From NCBI GenBank assembly GCA_017508195.1, contig JAFVZL010000014.1, positions 62,001 through 126,000 on the forward strand: a DNA stretch of 64,000 nt, given 5' to 3'. A program made the translations under genes and the position numbers. Under the pieces are notes generated by a model. It saw nothing but the letters and a program-made list of their open reading frames with translations. It did not search any database and was not told the origin of the DNA. This DNA comes from Clostridia bacterium. Its GTDB lineage: Bacteria; Bacillota; Clostridia; Oscillospirales; CAG-272. Shown one piece after another: positions 1 to 6,798 of the stretch (positions are counted from its first letter, which is position 1; each line of letters begins with the position of its first letter).

Positions 1-1
1 C

Positions 2-538
2 TATGAAAGATATCCCCACGAGTTCTCGGGTGGACAAAGGCAGCGTATCTGCATTGCAAGAGCTCTCTCCGTAAACCCAAAGCTCGTAGTATGCGACGAG
101 CCCGTATCGGCTCTCGACGTATCTATTCAGGCACAGATCATCAACCTTCTTAAAAAGCTTCAGAAGGAGCTTAATCTGACCTACCTCTTCATCTCGCACG
201 ATCTGTCGGTCGTTAAGTTCATATCCGACAGAATAGGCGTTATGTACCTCGGCTCCATGGTCGAGTTCGGTACGAAGAAGGATATCTTTGCAAATCCTCT
301 TCACCCCTATACGAAGGCGCTCTTCTCTGCTATTCCCAATCCTAACCCCGACGTTAAGATGAACAGAATAGTATTAAAGGGTGATATTCCCTCACCTGCG
401 AATCCTCCGAGCGGATGCCGCTTCCACACCCGTTGTCCTTATGCGACAGAAAAGTGTAAGGAGGTCGTTCCCGAATACAAGGAGTACGGTAACGGTCACT
501 TCGCCGCCTGCCATCTTCTTGAGGAAGAGAATAAGTAA
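2..538 (+). CDS. Peptide ABC transporter ATP-binding protein, OppF/DppF type (5' end outside window)
   Basis: This is the C-terminal part of an ABC ATPase that powers oligopeptide or dipeptide import at the cytoplasmic face of the membrane. The reading frame is open from base 2, so the start lies upstream of the window. Visible motifs are the ABC signature FSGGQRQR, Walker [13 protein letters not shown] and the H-loop SHDLSVV. The tail has the oligopeptide-transporter C-terminal domain, with [12 protein letters not shown] followed by a cysteine cluster ([14 protein letters not shown]) that in OppD/DppD-type proteins is often associated with an Fe-S site. It is followed after 2 bases by a small membrane protein gene, so the two are co-transcribed. 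The family call is firm; the transported peptide is unknown. A second complete system of this type lies at 20.9-27.7 kb. Confidence 0.93.
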   Translation, partial: YERYPHEFSGGQRQRICIARALSVNPKLVVCDEPVSALDVSIQAQIINLLKKLQKELNLTYLFISHDLSVVKFISDRIGVMYLGSMVEFGTKKDIFANPLHPYTKALFSAIPNPNPDVKMNRIVLKGDIPSPANPPSGCRFHTRCPYATEKCKEVVPEYKEYGNGHFAACHLLEEENK

Positions 539-540
539 TT

Positions 541-801
541 ATGGCTAAGGGAAAAGGAAAAAAGAAAAAGAAGGATAGGATAACCTATTACGATGACGGC
601 TCGACCGTCAGCGATATGTCTGCCATCACAGGCACAGGCAAGGGTAAAAACCTCAATATTGATGATGACGGAAGCTTCAAGGCAAGGTTCAAGACCTATG
701 CGAAGGCGGTCAAGAAGATGTTCGTGCCCATGCTCGTTACGATGGGAGCCATCTGTATAGTATTCTTAATTCTTTATCTCATTTTTGAGCTTGCAGCATA
801 A
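541..801 (+). CDS. Small single-span membrane protein at the end of an opp operon
   Basis: This 86-residue protein is of unknown function. The first 12 residues are almost all Lys and Gly (KGKGKKKKKD), the middle is polar and acidic, and residues about 58-84 form one hydrophobic segment (FVPMLVTMGAICIVFLILYL) that should span the membrane, leaving the Lys-rich part in the cytoplasm. It starts 2 bases after the transporter ATPase stop codon and is followed at once by a strong terminator, so it is the last gene of that operon. The second opp operon in this window also ends with a small membrane protein (20408-20914), though the two are not obviously similar. A helper or stability role for the transporter is only an inference. 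Confidence 0.75.
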   Translation: MAKGKGKKKKKDRITYYDDGSTVSDMSAITGTGKGKNLNIDDDGSFKARFKTYAKAVKKMFVPMLVTMGAICIVFLILYLIFELAA

Positions 802-846
802 AAAAAGAGATACGACAGCCCCCTTCAGGCTATCGTATCTCTTTTT
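801..846 (+). terminator. Rho-independent terminator of the opp operon
   Basis: AGAGATACGA (806-815) pairs with TCGTATCTCT (833-842), with an inner AGCC/GGCT arm. The stem is followed by a T run and preceded by an A run, so it could act in both directions. Confidence 0.9.
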
Positions 847-851
847 ATATC

Positions 852-888
852 ACCGCGGCACAGCAAAGGCTATGCCGCGGCTTTTTTT
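852..888 (+). terminator. Second, tandem terminator
   Basis: CCGCGGCA (853-860) pairs with TGCCGCGG (873-880), followed by C and seven T. It lies just behind the first terminator and gives a double stop to plus-strand transcription before the convergent ferritin gene. Confidence 0.85.
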
Positions 889-914
889 GGAGTTAATTAT
901 GAAATTCGGCTATG

Positions 915-933
915 TTTTGTAAATAGTTGTTTG
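915..933 (-). repeat. 19-bp sequence shared with the pyrF-pyrE gap
   Basis: The minus-strand sequence CAAACAACTATTTACAAAA begins 11 bases after the ferritin stop codon. It is identical to 30545-30563, which begins 2 bases after the pyrF stop codon. Confidence 0.5.
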
Positions 934-944
934 CTTATGCTCTA

Positions 945-1454
945 TCAAAGCACGAGCGAGGGTGCACTGTACACTCTTGCAGCGAGCTCGGAGTTCAGCA
1001 TATAAAGGCTTCTCGGATCGGATCCGAAGAGCTCCATCTTGGTGATGAGATCGTTCGCGTTTGTCTCCTCCTCACCCTGCTCCTTTACGAACCAGTCGAG
1101 GAACTGCATCGTGCGGAAGTCCTTCACGTCATGTGCTGCCTCGTAGATATCGTTGATGAGCGAGGTCACGTACTTCTCGTGCTCAAGTCCTGCATGAAGA
1201 ACGTCGATATGCTGCTCGAACACCTTGTCGGGCTTTGCGATAGCCTCGAGGGTCACGTCCTCGTTCTCGTTCTGAAGATACTGATAGAAGAGCATCGCGT
1301 GGTCACGCTCCTCCTGCGCCTGGATCATATACCAATTTGCGAAGCCGTCAAGTCCTACGCGGCTGAAGTAATTTGAAAAATCAAGATAAAGATATGCGGA
1401 GTAAAACTCCTTGTTTATCTGCTGGTTGAGTAGATCACGAACTCTCTTATCCAT
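945..1454 (-). CDS. ftnA: Ferritin (non-haem iron storage protein)
   Basis: This 169-residue ferritin should form a 24-subunit cytoplasmic shell that oxidises Fe(II) and stores iron, which limits Fenton chemistry. Ferroxidase ligands are in place relative to bacterial FtnA: E16, E49 and H52 in the QAQEERDHA segment, E93, and Q126/E129 in KEQGEEE. Length is normal for the family. The start follows an AGGAGAAC ribosome site. It lies 88 bases downstream of the desulfoferrodoxin gene on the same strand with no clear terminator or promoter between them, so both may be transcribed from the operator-controlled promoter at 1964-2004. Together with thioredoxin and the Crp/Fnr gene it makes an oxidative-stress block. 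Confidence 0.93.
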   Translation of the reverse strand: MDKRVRDLLNQQINKEFYSAYLYLDFSNYFSRVGLDGFANWYMIQAQEERDHAMLFYQYLQNENEDVTLEAIAKPDKVFEQHIDVLHAGLEHEKYVTSLINDIYEAAHDVKDFRTMQFLDWFVKEQGEEETNANDLITKMELFGSDPRSLYMLNSELAARVYSAPSLVL

Positions 1455-1542
1455 GTTGTTCTCCTTTTATTTTATGTATCTATCCGGGTGAAATTATTAA
1501 GCACCCATATTTATTCTTGATTTATGATTTGATTTTATTCTA

Positions 1543-1923
1543 TTAAAGGTCGCACTTCCAAAGGCCGTGCAGATTGCAGTATGCGTATACCGCGATGGGC
1601 TTCTCACCGTCGAGCAGGAATCTGACCTTCGGCTCTTCACCGGGATTCAGCACCTTGCGCTGACCGCCTCTGTCGGTTTCGAGATAGATCCACTCGATGC
1701 TGTGCTCCTCGGACATGGGATGTATTACCGAGCCTACCACGACATCGACCACGTCACCGTTAACCGTTGCGACGGGAATATGCTTTTCGCGGCTTGCCTC
1801 AACGGTGCCGGGCTCGAGAGCGGTCATCTTCTTACCGCAGCAGACCATCGGAACTCCCGATGCGTGGATGAGACCAGCGATGTTTCCGCAGTTCTCGCAG
1901 ATATAAAACTTAGTGTTAGCCAT
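1543..1923 (-). CDS. dfx: Desulfoferrodoxin (superoxide reductase), copy 1
   Basis: This protein reduces superoxide to hydrogen peroxide without making oxygen, a typical defence of strict anaerobes. It has 126 residues. Residues 1-36 are the rubredoxin-like domain with the desulforedoxin Cys set C9, C12, C28, C29. The catalytic Fe site ligands H48, H68, H74, C115 and H118 are all present (EKHIPV, HPMSEEH, YCNLHG). An upstream-extended reading frame exists, but ATG at 1923 has a good GGAGG site (rev-comp of tcctcc at 1931) and begins the conserved domain, so it is chosen. Transcription probably starts from the promoter and operator at 1964-2004. A second paralogue is at 51418-51816. Confidence 0.95.
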   Translation of the reverse strand: MANTKFYICENCGNIAGLIHASGVPMVCCGKKMTALEPGTVEASREKHIPVATVNGDVVDVVVGSVIHPMSEEHSIEWIYLETDRGGQRKVLNPGEEPKVRFLLDGEKPIAVYAYCNLHGLWKCDL

Positions 1924-1963
1924 TGTAATTTCCTCCGTAGGTTGTTTTTGTTTTTCTGAGTAC

Positions 1964-2004
1964 ATTATACTATACCGAAAGCCGCTTTTCCGTGACTTAG
2001 TCAC
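1964..2004 (-). promoter_or_regulatory. dfx promoter with GTGAC-N3-GTCAC operator
   Basis: On the minus strand a TATAAT -10 box lies at 1969-1964. The -35 region reads CGGAAA, which does not match TTGACA. Directly upstream is the 13-bp inverted repeat GTGACTAAGTCAC (1992-2004), centred at about -41 from the predicted start. That is the class II activator position of Crp/Fnr-type regulators. The same arrangement recurs in front of trxA. Confidence 0.7.
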
Positions 2005-2045
2005 ACATAATCGCGCCCGAAAGAAAATATTTGCTCCCGCCTCGC

Positions 2046-2074
2046 TTGACACTCCGGAAATGCTTTGATATAAT
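2046..2074 (+). promoter_or_regulatory. Sigma-A promoter of the Crp/Fnr-family gene
   Basis: TTGACA (2046-2051), a 17-bp spacer, then TATAAT (2069-2074): a consensus vegetative promoter for the gene starting at 2161. The dfx operator lies about 83 bp upstream of its predicted start. Confidence 0.88.
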
Positions 2075-2160
2075 AACCTTGTACTATCTATATTAATTAT
2101 AAACAAGTATCATTAATTTTTCAACCTTTATTTATTACAGCCTTGTGAAAAGGAGTGACT

Positions 2161-2841
2161 ATGACAACCGAAACAGAGCGCCTTTCGGATATTTTTGCCG
2201 ACGCGTTTCCCTTTTGGAACAACCTCACGGATAACGAGCAGAGGGACATGCTCCGCACCTCTCAGCATATAAAGATCAACCGCGGCATGAATATACATGA
2301 CGGTAACGAATGCACGGGCGTTATACTGGTACGCTCAGGATCGTTAAGGATTTATATGCTGTCAGACGAGGGTAAGGATATCACACTCTGCCGCCTTTTT
2401 GAGGGAGATATATGTATTCTCTCCGCATCCTGCGCCTTCAGTAATATAACCTTCGATGTTTTCGTCGACTCCGAGGAGGAGAGTGACTGTATAATCGTGG
2501 GTGGATGCGCCTTTGCCGCGCTTTCCGAGAAGAATGAGGAAGTAAAGATATTCGCACTCGAAACAGCTCTCGGATTCTTCTCCGAGGTCATGTGGGTAAT
2601 GCAGCAGATACTCTTTATGAGTCTTGACCGACGCCTTGCGATATTTCTGCTTGACGAGATCGCAAAGACGGGCTCGGATACCGTAAAGCTCACCCACGAG
2701 CAAATAGCAAAGTATATGGGATCGGCGAGAGAGGTCGTATCAAGAATGATAAAATACTTCGTCGGAGAGGGCCTCGTCACAAGCTCTCGCGGCGGCATAA
2801 CCGTCATAGATAAGCCGAGACTGCGTAAGCTGGCAGGCTGA
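2161..2841 (+). CDS. Crp/Fnr-family transcriptional regulator
   Basis: This 226-residue cytoplasmic DNA-binding regulator has an N-terminal cyclic-nucleotide-binding-like beta barrel (residues about 20-135) and a C-terminal winged helix with the Crp recognition helix region (LTHEQIAKYMGSAREVVSRMIKYF, about 175-198). It has no Fnr-type N-terminal Cys cluster; the two Cys in the barrel (CRLFEGDIC) and others are not in a known cluster. GTG at 2155 is in frame, but ATG at 2161 has AGGAG six bases upstream and is preferred. Its neighbours are dfx, ferritin and thioredoxin, and the GTGAC-N3-GTCAC sites at 1992-2004 and 3328-3340 resemble the 5-3-5 operator shape known for HcpR-type Crp/Fnr proteins of Clostridia. 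A redox or nitrosative sensor is inferred. Confidence 0.88.
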   Translation: MTTETERLSDIFADAFPFWNNLTDNEQRDMLRTSQHIKINRGMNIHDGNECTGVILVRSGSLRIYMLSDEGKDITLCRLFEGDICILSASCAFSNITFDVFVDSEEESDCIIVGGCAFAALSEKNEEVKIFALETALGFFSEVMWVMQQILFMSLDRRLAIFLLDEIAKTGSDTVKLTHEQIAKYMGSAREVVSRMIKYFVGEGLVTSSRGGITVIDKPRLRKLAG

Positions 2842-2868
2842 TATCGTCACGGATCTTAAGATAGAAAT

Positions 2869-2922
2869 AAAGCGCTCTTAACGGAGCTCCGCCTTGGAGT
2901 AATCCGCTAAGAGTGCTTTTAA
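2869..2922. terminator. Bidirectional terminator between the Crp/Fnr gene and trxA
   Basis: GCGCTCTTA and CGGA on the left pair with TCCG and TAAGAGTGC on the right, with TTTT on the plus side and AAATAAA on the other. It serves both convergent genes. Confidence 0.85.
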
Positions 2923-2927
2923 TTAAT

Positions 2928-3239
2928 TTAAACGTTGACCAGCTCGAGGATCTTATCCTTTGGCTTCGCTCCCACCGCCTTATTCACTACCTCTCCGTCC
3001 TTTAAGACGATGAGCGTGGGAATACTCACGATACCGAATCTTCGTGAGAGCTCGGGCTCACGGTCTACGTTGACCTTGCAGACGACGATGTCGTCACGCT
3101 CCTCTGCTATCTCATCAACGATGGGAGATACCATACGGCACGGGCCGCACCAATCGGCATAAAAATCAACGAGCACGGGCTTTGCCCCATTCTCTACTAT
3201 CTCATTATAGTTTTCTCTGGTGAGTATTTTTACAGACAT
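2928..3239 (-). CDS. trxA: Thioredoxin
   Basis: This 103-residue thioredoxin is a cytoplasmic dithiol reductant for ribonucleotide reductase, peroxiredoxins and oxidised proteins. The redox motif WCGPCR sits at residues 30-35 (YADWCGPCRMV) and the cis-Pro loop SIPTL near residue 73, as in the family. Length is normal. It is a single-gene unit with its own promoter; the operator at 3328-3340 places it under the same control as dfx. No thioredoxin reductase gene is nearby. Confidence 0.95.
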   Translation of the reverse strand: MSVKILTRENYNEIVENGAKPVLVDFYADWCGPCRMVSPIVDEIAEERDDIVVCKVNVDREPELSRRFGIVSIPTLIVLKDGEVVNKAVGAKPKDKILELVNV

Positions 3240-3298
3240 TTTTTATTCTTCCTTTCGTAATTATTCGAGCAAGCTTATTATGCTCTCCTTACGTCTAT

Positions 3299-3340
3299 AT
3301 CATAACACTGATACAAACACCTTTTCCGTGACCTTGTCAC
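3299..3340 (-). promoter_or_regulatory. trxA promoter with GTGAC-N3-GTCAC operator
   Basis: On the minus strand a TATGAT -10 box lies at 3304-3299. The inverted repeat GTGACAAGGTCAC (3328-3340) is centred at about -42, and the -35 region reads GGAAAA. The operator and the next six to seven bases (GGAAAAG) are the same as at the dfx promoter, with a spacing to the -10 box that differs by at most one base. The site lies about 63 bp upstream of the divergent riboswitch promoter start, so it might serve both. Confidence 0.7.
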
Positions 3341-3361
3341 AAAGGAAAGAAAAAGTTTTTG

Positions 3362-3390
3362 TTGCAAAAATCCGTGCGGTATGATATAAT
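3362..3390 (+). promoter_or_regulatory. Promoter of the riboswitch-controlled gene
   Basis: TTGCAA (3362-3367), a 17-bp spacer and TATAAT (3385-3390). Predicted transcription start is near 3397, three bases before riboswitch stem P1. Confidence 0.75.
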
Positions 3391-3399
3391 GTATTTGTG

Positions 3400-3479
3400 T
3401 TTTGTATATGCTCATAATAAGGTTGAGCGTTTCTACCAACTGCCATAAATGGTTGACTACAAAAATGTCAGCCTTTTTT
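3400..3479 (+). promoter_or_regulatory. Guanine-class purine riboswitch with overlapping terminator
   Basis: The leader folds as a purine aptamer. P1 is TTTTGTA (3400-3406) with TACAAAA (3458-3464). P2 is GCTCA/TGAGC (3410-3414 and 3424-3428) around loop TAATAAGGT. J2/3 is the conserved GTTTCTACC. P3 is CAACT/GGTTG around loop GCCATAAAT. J3/1 is ACTA, whose C is the position 74 equivalent that marks the guanine rather than the adenine class. A terminator, GGTTGAC (3451-3457) with GTCAGCC (3467-3473) plus six T, re-uses the 3' halves of P3 and P1. A ligand-bound aptamer would therefore block the terminator, which predicts an ON switch. Aptamer identity is read from conserved bases; the direction of control is inferred. 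Confidence 0.85.
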
Positions 3480-3498
3480 ATTGCCATAGGGAGGTATT

Positions 3499-4872
3499 AT
3501 GAAAAATTACGATATAGCAATTATAGGAGCCGGACCGGGAGGTATTTTCTCGGCATATGAGTTAAAGAAGCTGAAGCCCGAGCTTAAGGTTGCCGTTTTC
3601 GAGGCGGGTCACGAGCTTAATAAAAGGTTCTGTCCCATCGACGGTGATAGAATCAAGACCTGTATCAGTTGCAAGAGCTGCTCGATAATGAACGGCTTCG
3701 GCGGTGCGGGCGCATTCTCCGACGGAAAATATAATATTACCAACGACTTTGGAGGTACGCTCTACGAGTACATAGGCAAGGCGCGTGCGCTCGAGCTGAT
3801 GCATTACGTTGACGATATCAATATGACGCACGGCGGTGAGGGCACGAAGCTCTATTCGACTGCGGGCACGCCATTCAAGAAGGAGTGTATCACGCACGAC
3901 CTTCATCTGCTCAACGCATCGGTAAGGCACCTCGGCACCGACGTCAACTATATCGTGCTCGAGAATCTTTATAACGAGCTTAAGGATAGCATCGACTTCT
4001 ACTTCGATACACCTGTCGATACAGTAAAGCTTTCCGACGGCGGATACGATATCGTCACGGATGATGAAATTTATCACGCAAATAAGTGCATAGTATCGGT
4101 AGGAAGAAGCGGAAGTAAATGGATGGAACGCCTATCGAAGGAGCTTAACATCCCCACCAAGTCCAACCGTGTCGACATAGGAGTCAGAGTTGAGCTGCCC
4201 GCAGAGGTATTCTCACACATCACGGACGAGCTCTACGAGAGCAAGATAGTCTACCGCACTCAGCAGTACGGTGACAGAGTCCGTACCTTCTGTATGAATC
4301 CGCGCGGATCTGTCGTCAGCGAGAACACCAACGGAATAATCACGGTTAACGGACACAGCTACGAGGACCCCTCGAAGCAGACGGGCAACACCAACTTCGC
4401 ACTCCTTGTTGCGAAGCACTTCTCAGAGCCCTTTAAGGATTCCAACGGCTACGGTGAATCCATAGCAAGACTCAGCAATATGCTTGGCGGTGGCGTCATC
4501 GTTCAGCGCTTCGGTGACCTCATCCGCGGTCAGCGCTCTAACGCGCAAAGGATAGAGGAGGCGTTCATCACCCCCACCCTCAAGGCAACCCCCGGTGACC
4601 TCAGCCTCGTTTTACCCAAGAGGATACTCGACGGCATTATTGAAATGATATACGCGCTCGATAAGGTCGCGCCCGGAACGGCAAACGACGATACCCTGCT
4701 CTACGGTGTAGAGGTCAAGTTCTATAACATGGAGGTCGAGGTCGACGAGAATCTCGAATCCTGCCACATGGGGCTCTACGTTATCGGAGACGGCAGCGGA
4801 ATCACCCACTCACTCTCTCACGCATCCGCAAGCGGAGTCCACGTTGCGCGCCATATCGCAGGCGTAAACTGA
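3499..4872 (+). CDS. Uncharacterised FAD-dependent oxidoreductase (COG2509-like)
   Basis: This 457-residue cytoplasmic flavoprotein starts with the dinucleotide-binding motif GAGPGGIFSAYEL (residues 9-21) followed by the acidic end of strand 2 (VFEAG). A short Cys cluster, CISCKSC, near residue 55 is typical of this NAD(FAD)-utilising dehydrogenase family and may bind metal or Fe-S. A C-terminal GDGSGITHSLSHASASG stretch is the second FAD contact. The physiological substrate of the family is not known. ATG at 3499 follows AGGGAGG. The gene stands alone between a guanine-class riboswitch and a terminator, and next to redox-stress genes, so a role linked to purines or oxidised purines is possible but unproven. 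Confidence 0.85.
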   Translation: MKNYDIAIIGAGPGGIFSAYELKKLKPELKVAVFEAGHELNKRFCPIDGDRIKTCISCKSCSIMNGFGGAGAFSDGKYNITNDFGGTLYEYIGKARALELMHYVDDINMTHGGEGTKLYSTAGTPFKKECITHDLHLLNASVRHLGTDVNYIVLENLYNELKDSIDFYFDTPVDTVKLSDGGYDIVTDDEIYHANKCIVSVGRSGSKWMERLSKELNIPTKSNRVDIGVRVELPAEVFSHITDELYESKIVYRTQQYGDRVRTFCMNPRGSVVSENTNGIITVNGHSYEDPSKQTGNTNFALLVAKHFSEPFKDSNGYGESIARLSNMLGGGVIVQRFGDLIRGQRSNAQRIEEAFITPTLKATPGDLSLVLPKRILDGIIEMIYALDKVAPGTANDDTLLYGVEVKFYNMEVEVDENLESCHMGLYVIGDGSGITHSLSHASASGVHVARHIAGVN

Positions 4873-4910
4873 TTTTTCGCACCGTTTTGCAAACAAAACT
4901 TATATTTAAA

Positions 4911-4942
4911 GCACCGTTGCTTTGTATGCAACGGTGCTTTTT
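4911..4942 (+). terminator. Terminator of the FAD oxidoreductase gene
   Basis: GCACCGTTGC (4911-4920) pairs perfectly with GCAACGGTGC (4928-4937), followed by TTTTT. Confidence 0.93.
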
Positions 4943-5091
4943 GTTGTTTGAAAAATTTATATCAAATGGTGAAAACGACACTTATCACCAAATATGCACC
5001 CTAGGCGACACAGATTTAGGCGAGAAGGGTCGTTCTTCATCACGCCAGGCATTCATTGGATTTAGCAATCAGCTGAACAAACTAAGGGGTA

Positions 5092-5131
5092 ATCCGATTA
5101 TTCGGATCGAATTGGATCAAGGCTCCAATTC
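5092..5131. repeat. Two adjacent perfect hairpins in a gene-free stretch (4943-5247)
   Basis: ATCCGA/TCGGAT (5092-5107) and GAATTGGA/TCCAATTC (5109-5131) are perfect short inverted repeats side by side. The stretch 4943-5247 has no convincing gene; a 114-codon open frame across it has no family features or ribosome site. It may be remnant or structured DNA, and it also holds the dispersed repeat at 5188-5227. Confidence 0.5.
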
Positions 5132-5187
5132 GCCCTTCGTTTGCCCCGCGCCTCGAGGTGCTCGCTTTGTAGCTGTTGGCGCGCGGT

Positions 5188-5227
5188 GTACGTCAAGCCT
5201 TGAGAACAGCGGTTATCGCCAAATATG
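5188..5227 (+). repeat. Dispersed 40-bp repeat, copy 1
   Basis: This 40-bp segment (starting GTACGTCAAGCC and ending GCCAAATATG) matches 39319-39358 at 35 of 40 positions. Both copies lie just beyond the 3' end of a minus-strand gene (trkH here, an AraC gene there). The shorter string TTATCACCAAATATG near 4981 resembles its end. Confidence 0.65.
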
Positions 5228-5247
5228 TTAGCCTAAAATATGTTAGC

Positions 5248-6789
5248 CTACACCTTTTTCCAAGTCTTCGGGTTAAATAGTATCAGTACCGGGAGAATCT
5301 CAAGTCTGCCTATGAGCATCGTCAGGGTCAGGACTATTTTCGAGAACCAGCTGAAGCCTGCGTAGCTTGCGTAGGGTCCTACTGCCTCGAAGCCGGGGCC
5401 GATATTTGAAATACAGGCGACAGTGGCCGAGAAATTACTGAAGAATCCGTGAGTTACCTCATATTCACCGCCGTCGGAGCACACCAACGACACAGTCTCA
5501 TTTATAGGATCAAACGCCAGCAAAAGCACCACGATAACGACTATGAAGAAATACAACGTTATAAAAGCAAATACGTCACTGATAGTATCCTTTTCAAGTG
5601 ATTTGCCCTCGAATTTCGCCTTAGGCACATATCTCGGATTTATAAGCTTCCTTACGTTAATGTACGCGCCCTTTGCAGCGATAACTATCCTCGACATCTT
5701 CATACCGCCCGCGGTAGAGCCCGCCATAGCTCCCGTGAACATAACAGTAAGAAGAACCGTCTTAGAGAGCATCGGCCAAAGATTGAAATCGGTAGTTGAA
5801 AAACCTGCAGTTGTTATTATAGATGCAACCTGGAAATAGGCGTGGCGGAACGTCTCCTCTGCGGTATAATCCTGAGGGAATGCACCCGGGCTGGTAATCA
5901 GGTTAACGAATATCAGTCCCACCGACGCAAAGACGAATATCCAATACGTTTTGAATTCTTCGCTTCTGAATATATCGGTTGCCTTACCTATCAGTATAAG
6001 GTAATAAAGACCGAAATTACAGCCAAAGAAAATAAGGAAGGTTGCCATTACGTATTGTGCGTAAGGGCTGAGCGTCTCCATACTTCCGGGGACGAAGCCA
6101 AATCCTCCGGTGCCTGCACATCCAAAGGTTGCAAGCATACTGAATAGAACGTGGTCATCCTCATATCCCGGAAGAGGTTTGTCTATTACGAGCAAGGTAA
6201 ACAGCGCTATCGTCATACCCAGATATATGAGATAAAGTATACCCGTAGTAAGCTTCATTTTAGATACGATCTTACCTACCTGAGGACCGGGGCTCTCTGC
6301 ACGGAGAAGGTGCATCGCAGATCCATCCTCGCTCTCGGGTATGAAGATAAGGACGAAGGCGAGTATTCCCATGCCTCCTATCCAGTGTGAAAAGCTTCTC
6401 CAGAAAAGACCGGATCTTGAGATAAGGGTAATATCCGTGATAATGCTCGCTCCCGTGGTAGTAAAGCCCGACATGATCTCGAAGCAGGCGTCAATATAAT
6501 TAGGTATATCTCCGCTTATCACGAAAGGTATAGCTCCGAACAGTGCCATTACTATCCAAACGAGAGCAACGAGTGCGAAGCCCTCCTTTACATAGACTGA
6601 GCTTCTCTTCGGCTTAAAGGTCTGTAACAAGGAACCTAGCGCAACAAGCGTCACCACCGGAACGATAAAAGCAAGCTTATTTGAAAAGGGTTCTCTGTAT
6701 ATAAAGCTGACCAGAAGCGGCGCCAGCATCAGAATACCCTCGAGTATCATTATCTTGCCAAGTATCTTACCAAGCAATTTATAATTCAT
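5248..6789 (-). CDS. trkH: Potassium uptake protein, TrkH family
   Basis: This is a 513-residue integral membrane K+ translocating subunit. It has the four pore-loop repeats of the TrkH/KtrB superfamily, with selectivity-filter glycine stretches visible as TTTGAS (about residue 111), CAGTGGFGF (about 224), TTAGFSTTD (about 327) and SNIGPGF (about 462). Ten or so hydrophobic segments surround them. It lies 9 bases downstream of trkA on the same strand; the two proteins form one transporter, with TrkA as the cytoplasmic nucleotide-gated ring. Length fits TrkH better than the shorter KtrB. Confidence 0.95.
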   Translation of the reverse strand: MNYKLLGKILGKIMILEGILMLAPLLVSFIYREPFSNKLAFIVPVVTLVALGSLLQTFKPKRSSVYVKEGFALVALVWIVMALFGAIPFVISGDIPNYIDACFEIMSGFTTTGASIITDITLISRSGLFWRSFSHWIGGMGILAFVLIFIPESEDGSAMHLLRAESPGPQVGKIVSKMKLTTGILYLIYLGMTIALFTLLVIDKPLPGYEDDHVLFSMLATFGCAGTGGFGFVPGSMETLSPYAQYVMATFLIFFGCNFGLYYLILIGKATDIFRSEEFKTYWIFVFASVGLIFVNLITSPGAFPQDYTAEETFRHAYFQVASIITTAGFSTTDFNLWPMLSKTVLLTVMFTGAMAGSTAGGMKMSRIVIAAKGAYINVRKLINPRYVPKAKFEGKSLEKDTISDVFAFITLYFFIVVIVVLLLAFDPINETVSLVCSDGGEYEVTHGFFSNFSATVACISNIGPGFEAVGPYASYAGFSWFSKIVLTLTMLIGRLEILPVLILFNPKTWKKV

Positions 6790-6798
6790 TTGAGCTCC

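Noticed and set aside
927..1376. A 149-codon open frame opposite ferritin
   Set aside because: Antisense shadow of the ferritin gene.
3400..3464. Adenine or 2'-deoxyguanosine riboswitch
   Set aside because: The J3/1 base is C, not U, and the J2/3 sequence GTTTCTACC is that of the guanine class. A variant ligand cannot be excluded by eye.
4887..5231. A 114-codon open frame over the gap after the FAD oxidoreductase
   Set aside because: It starts before the terminator hairpin, runs through it and through repeats, and shows no domain or ribosome site.
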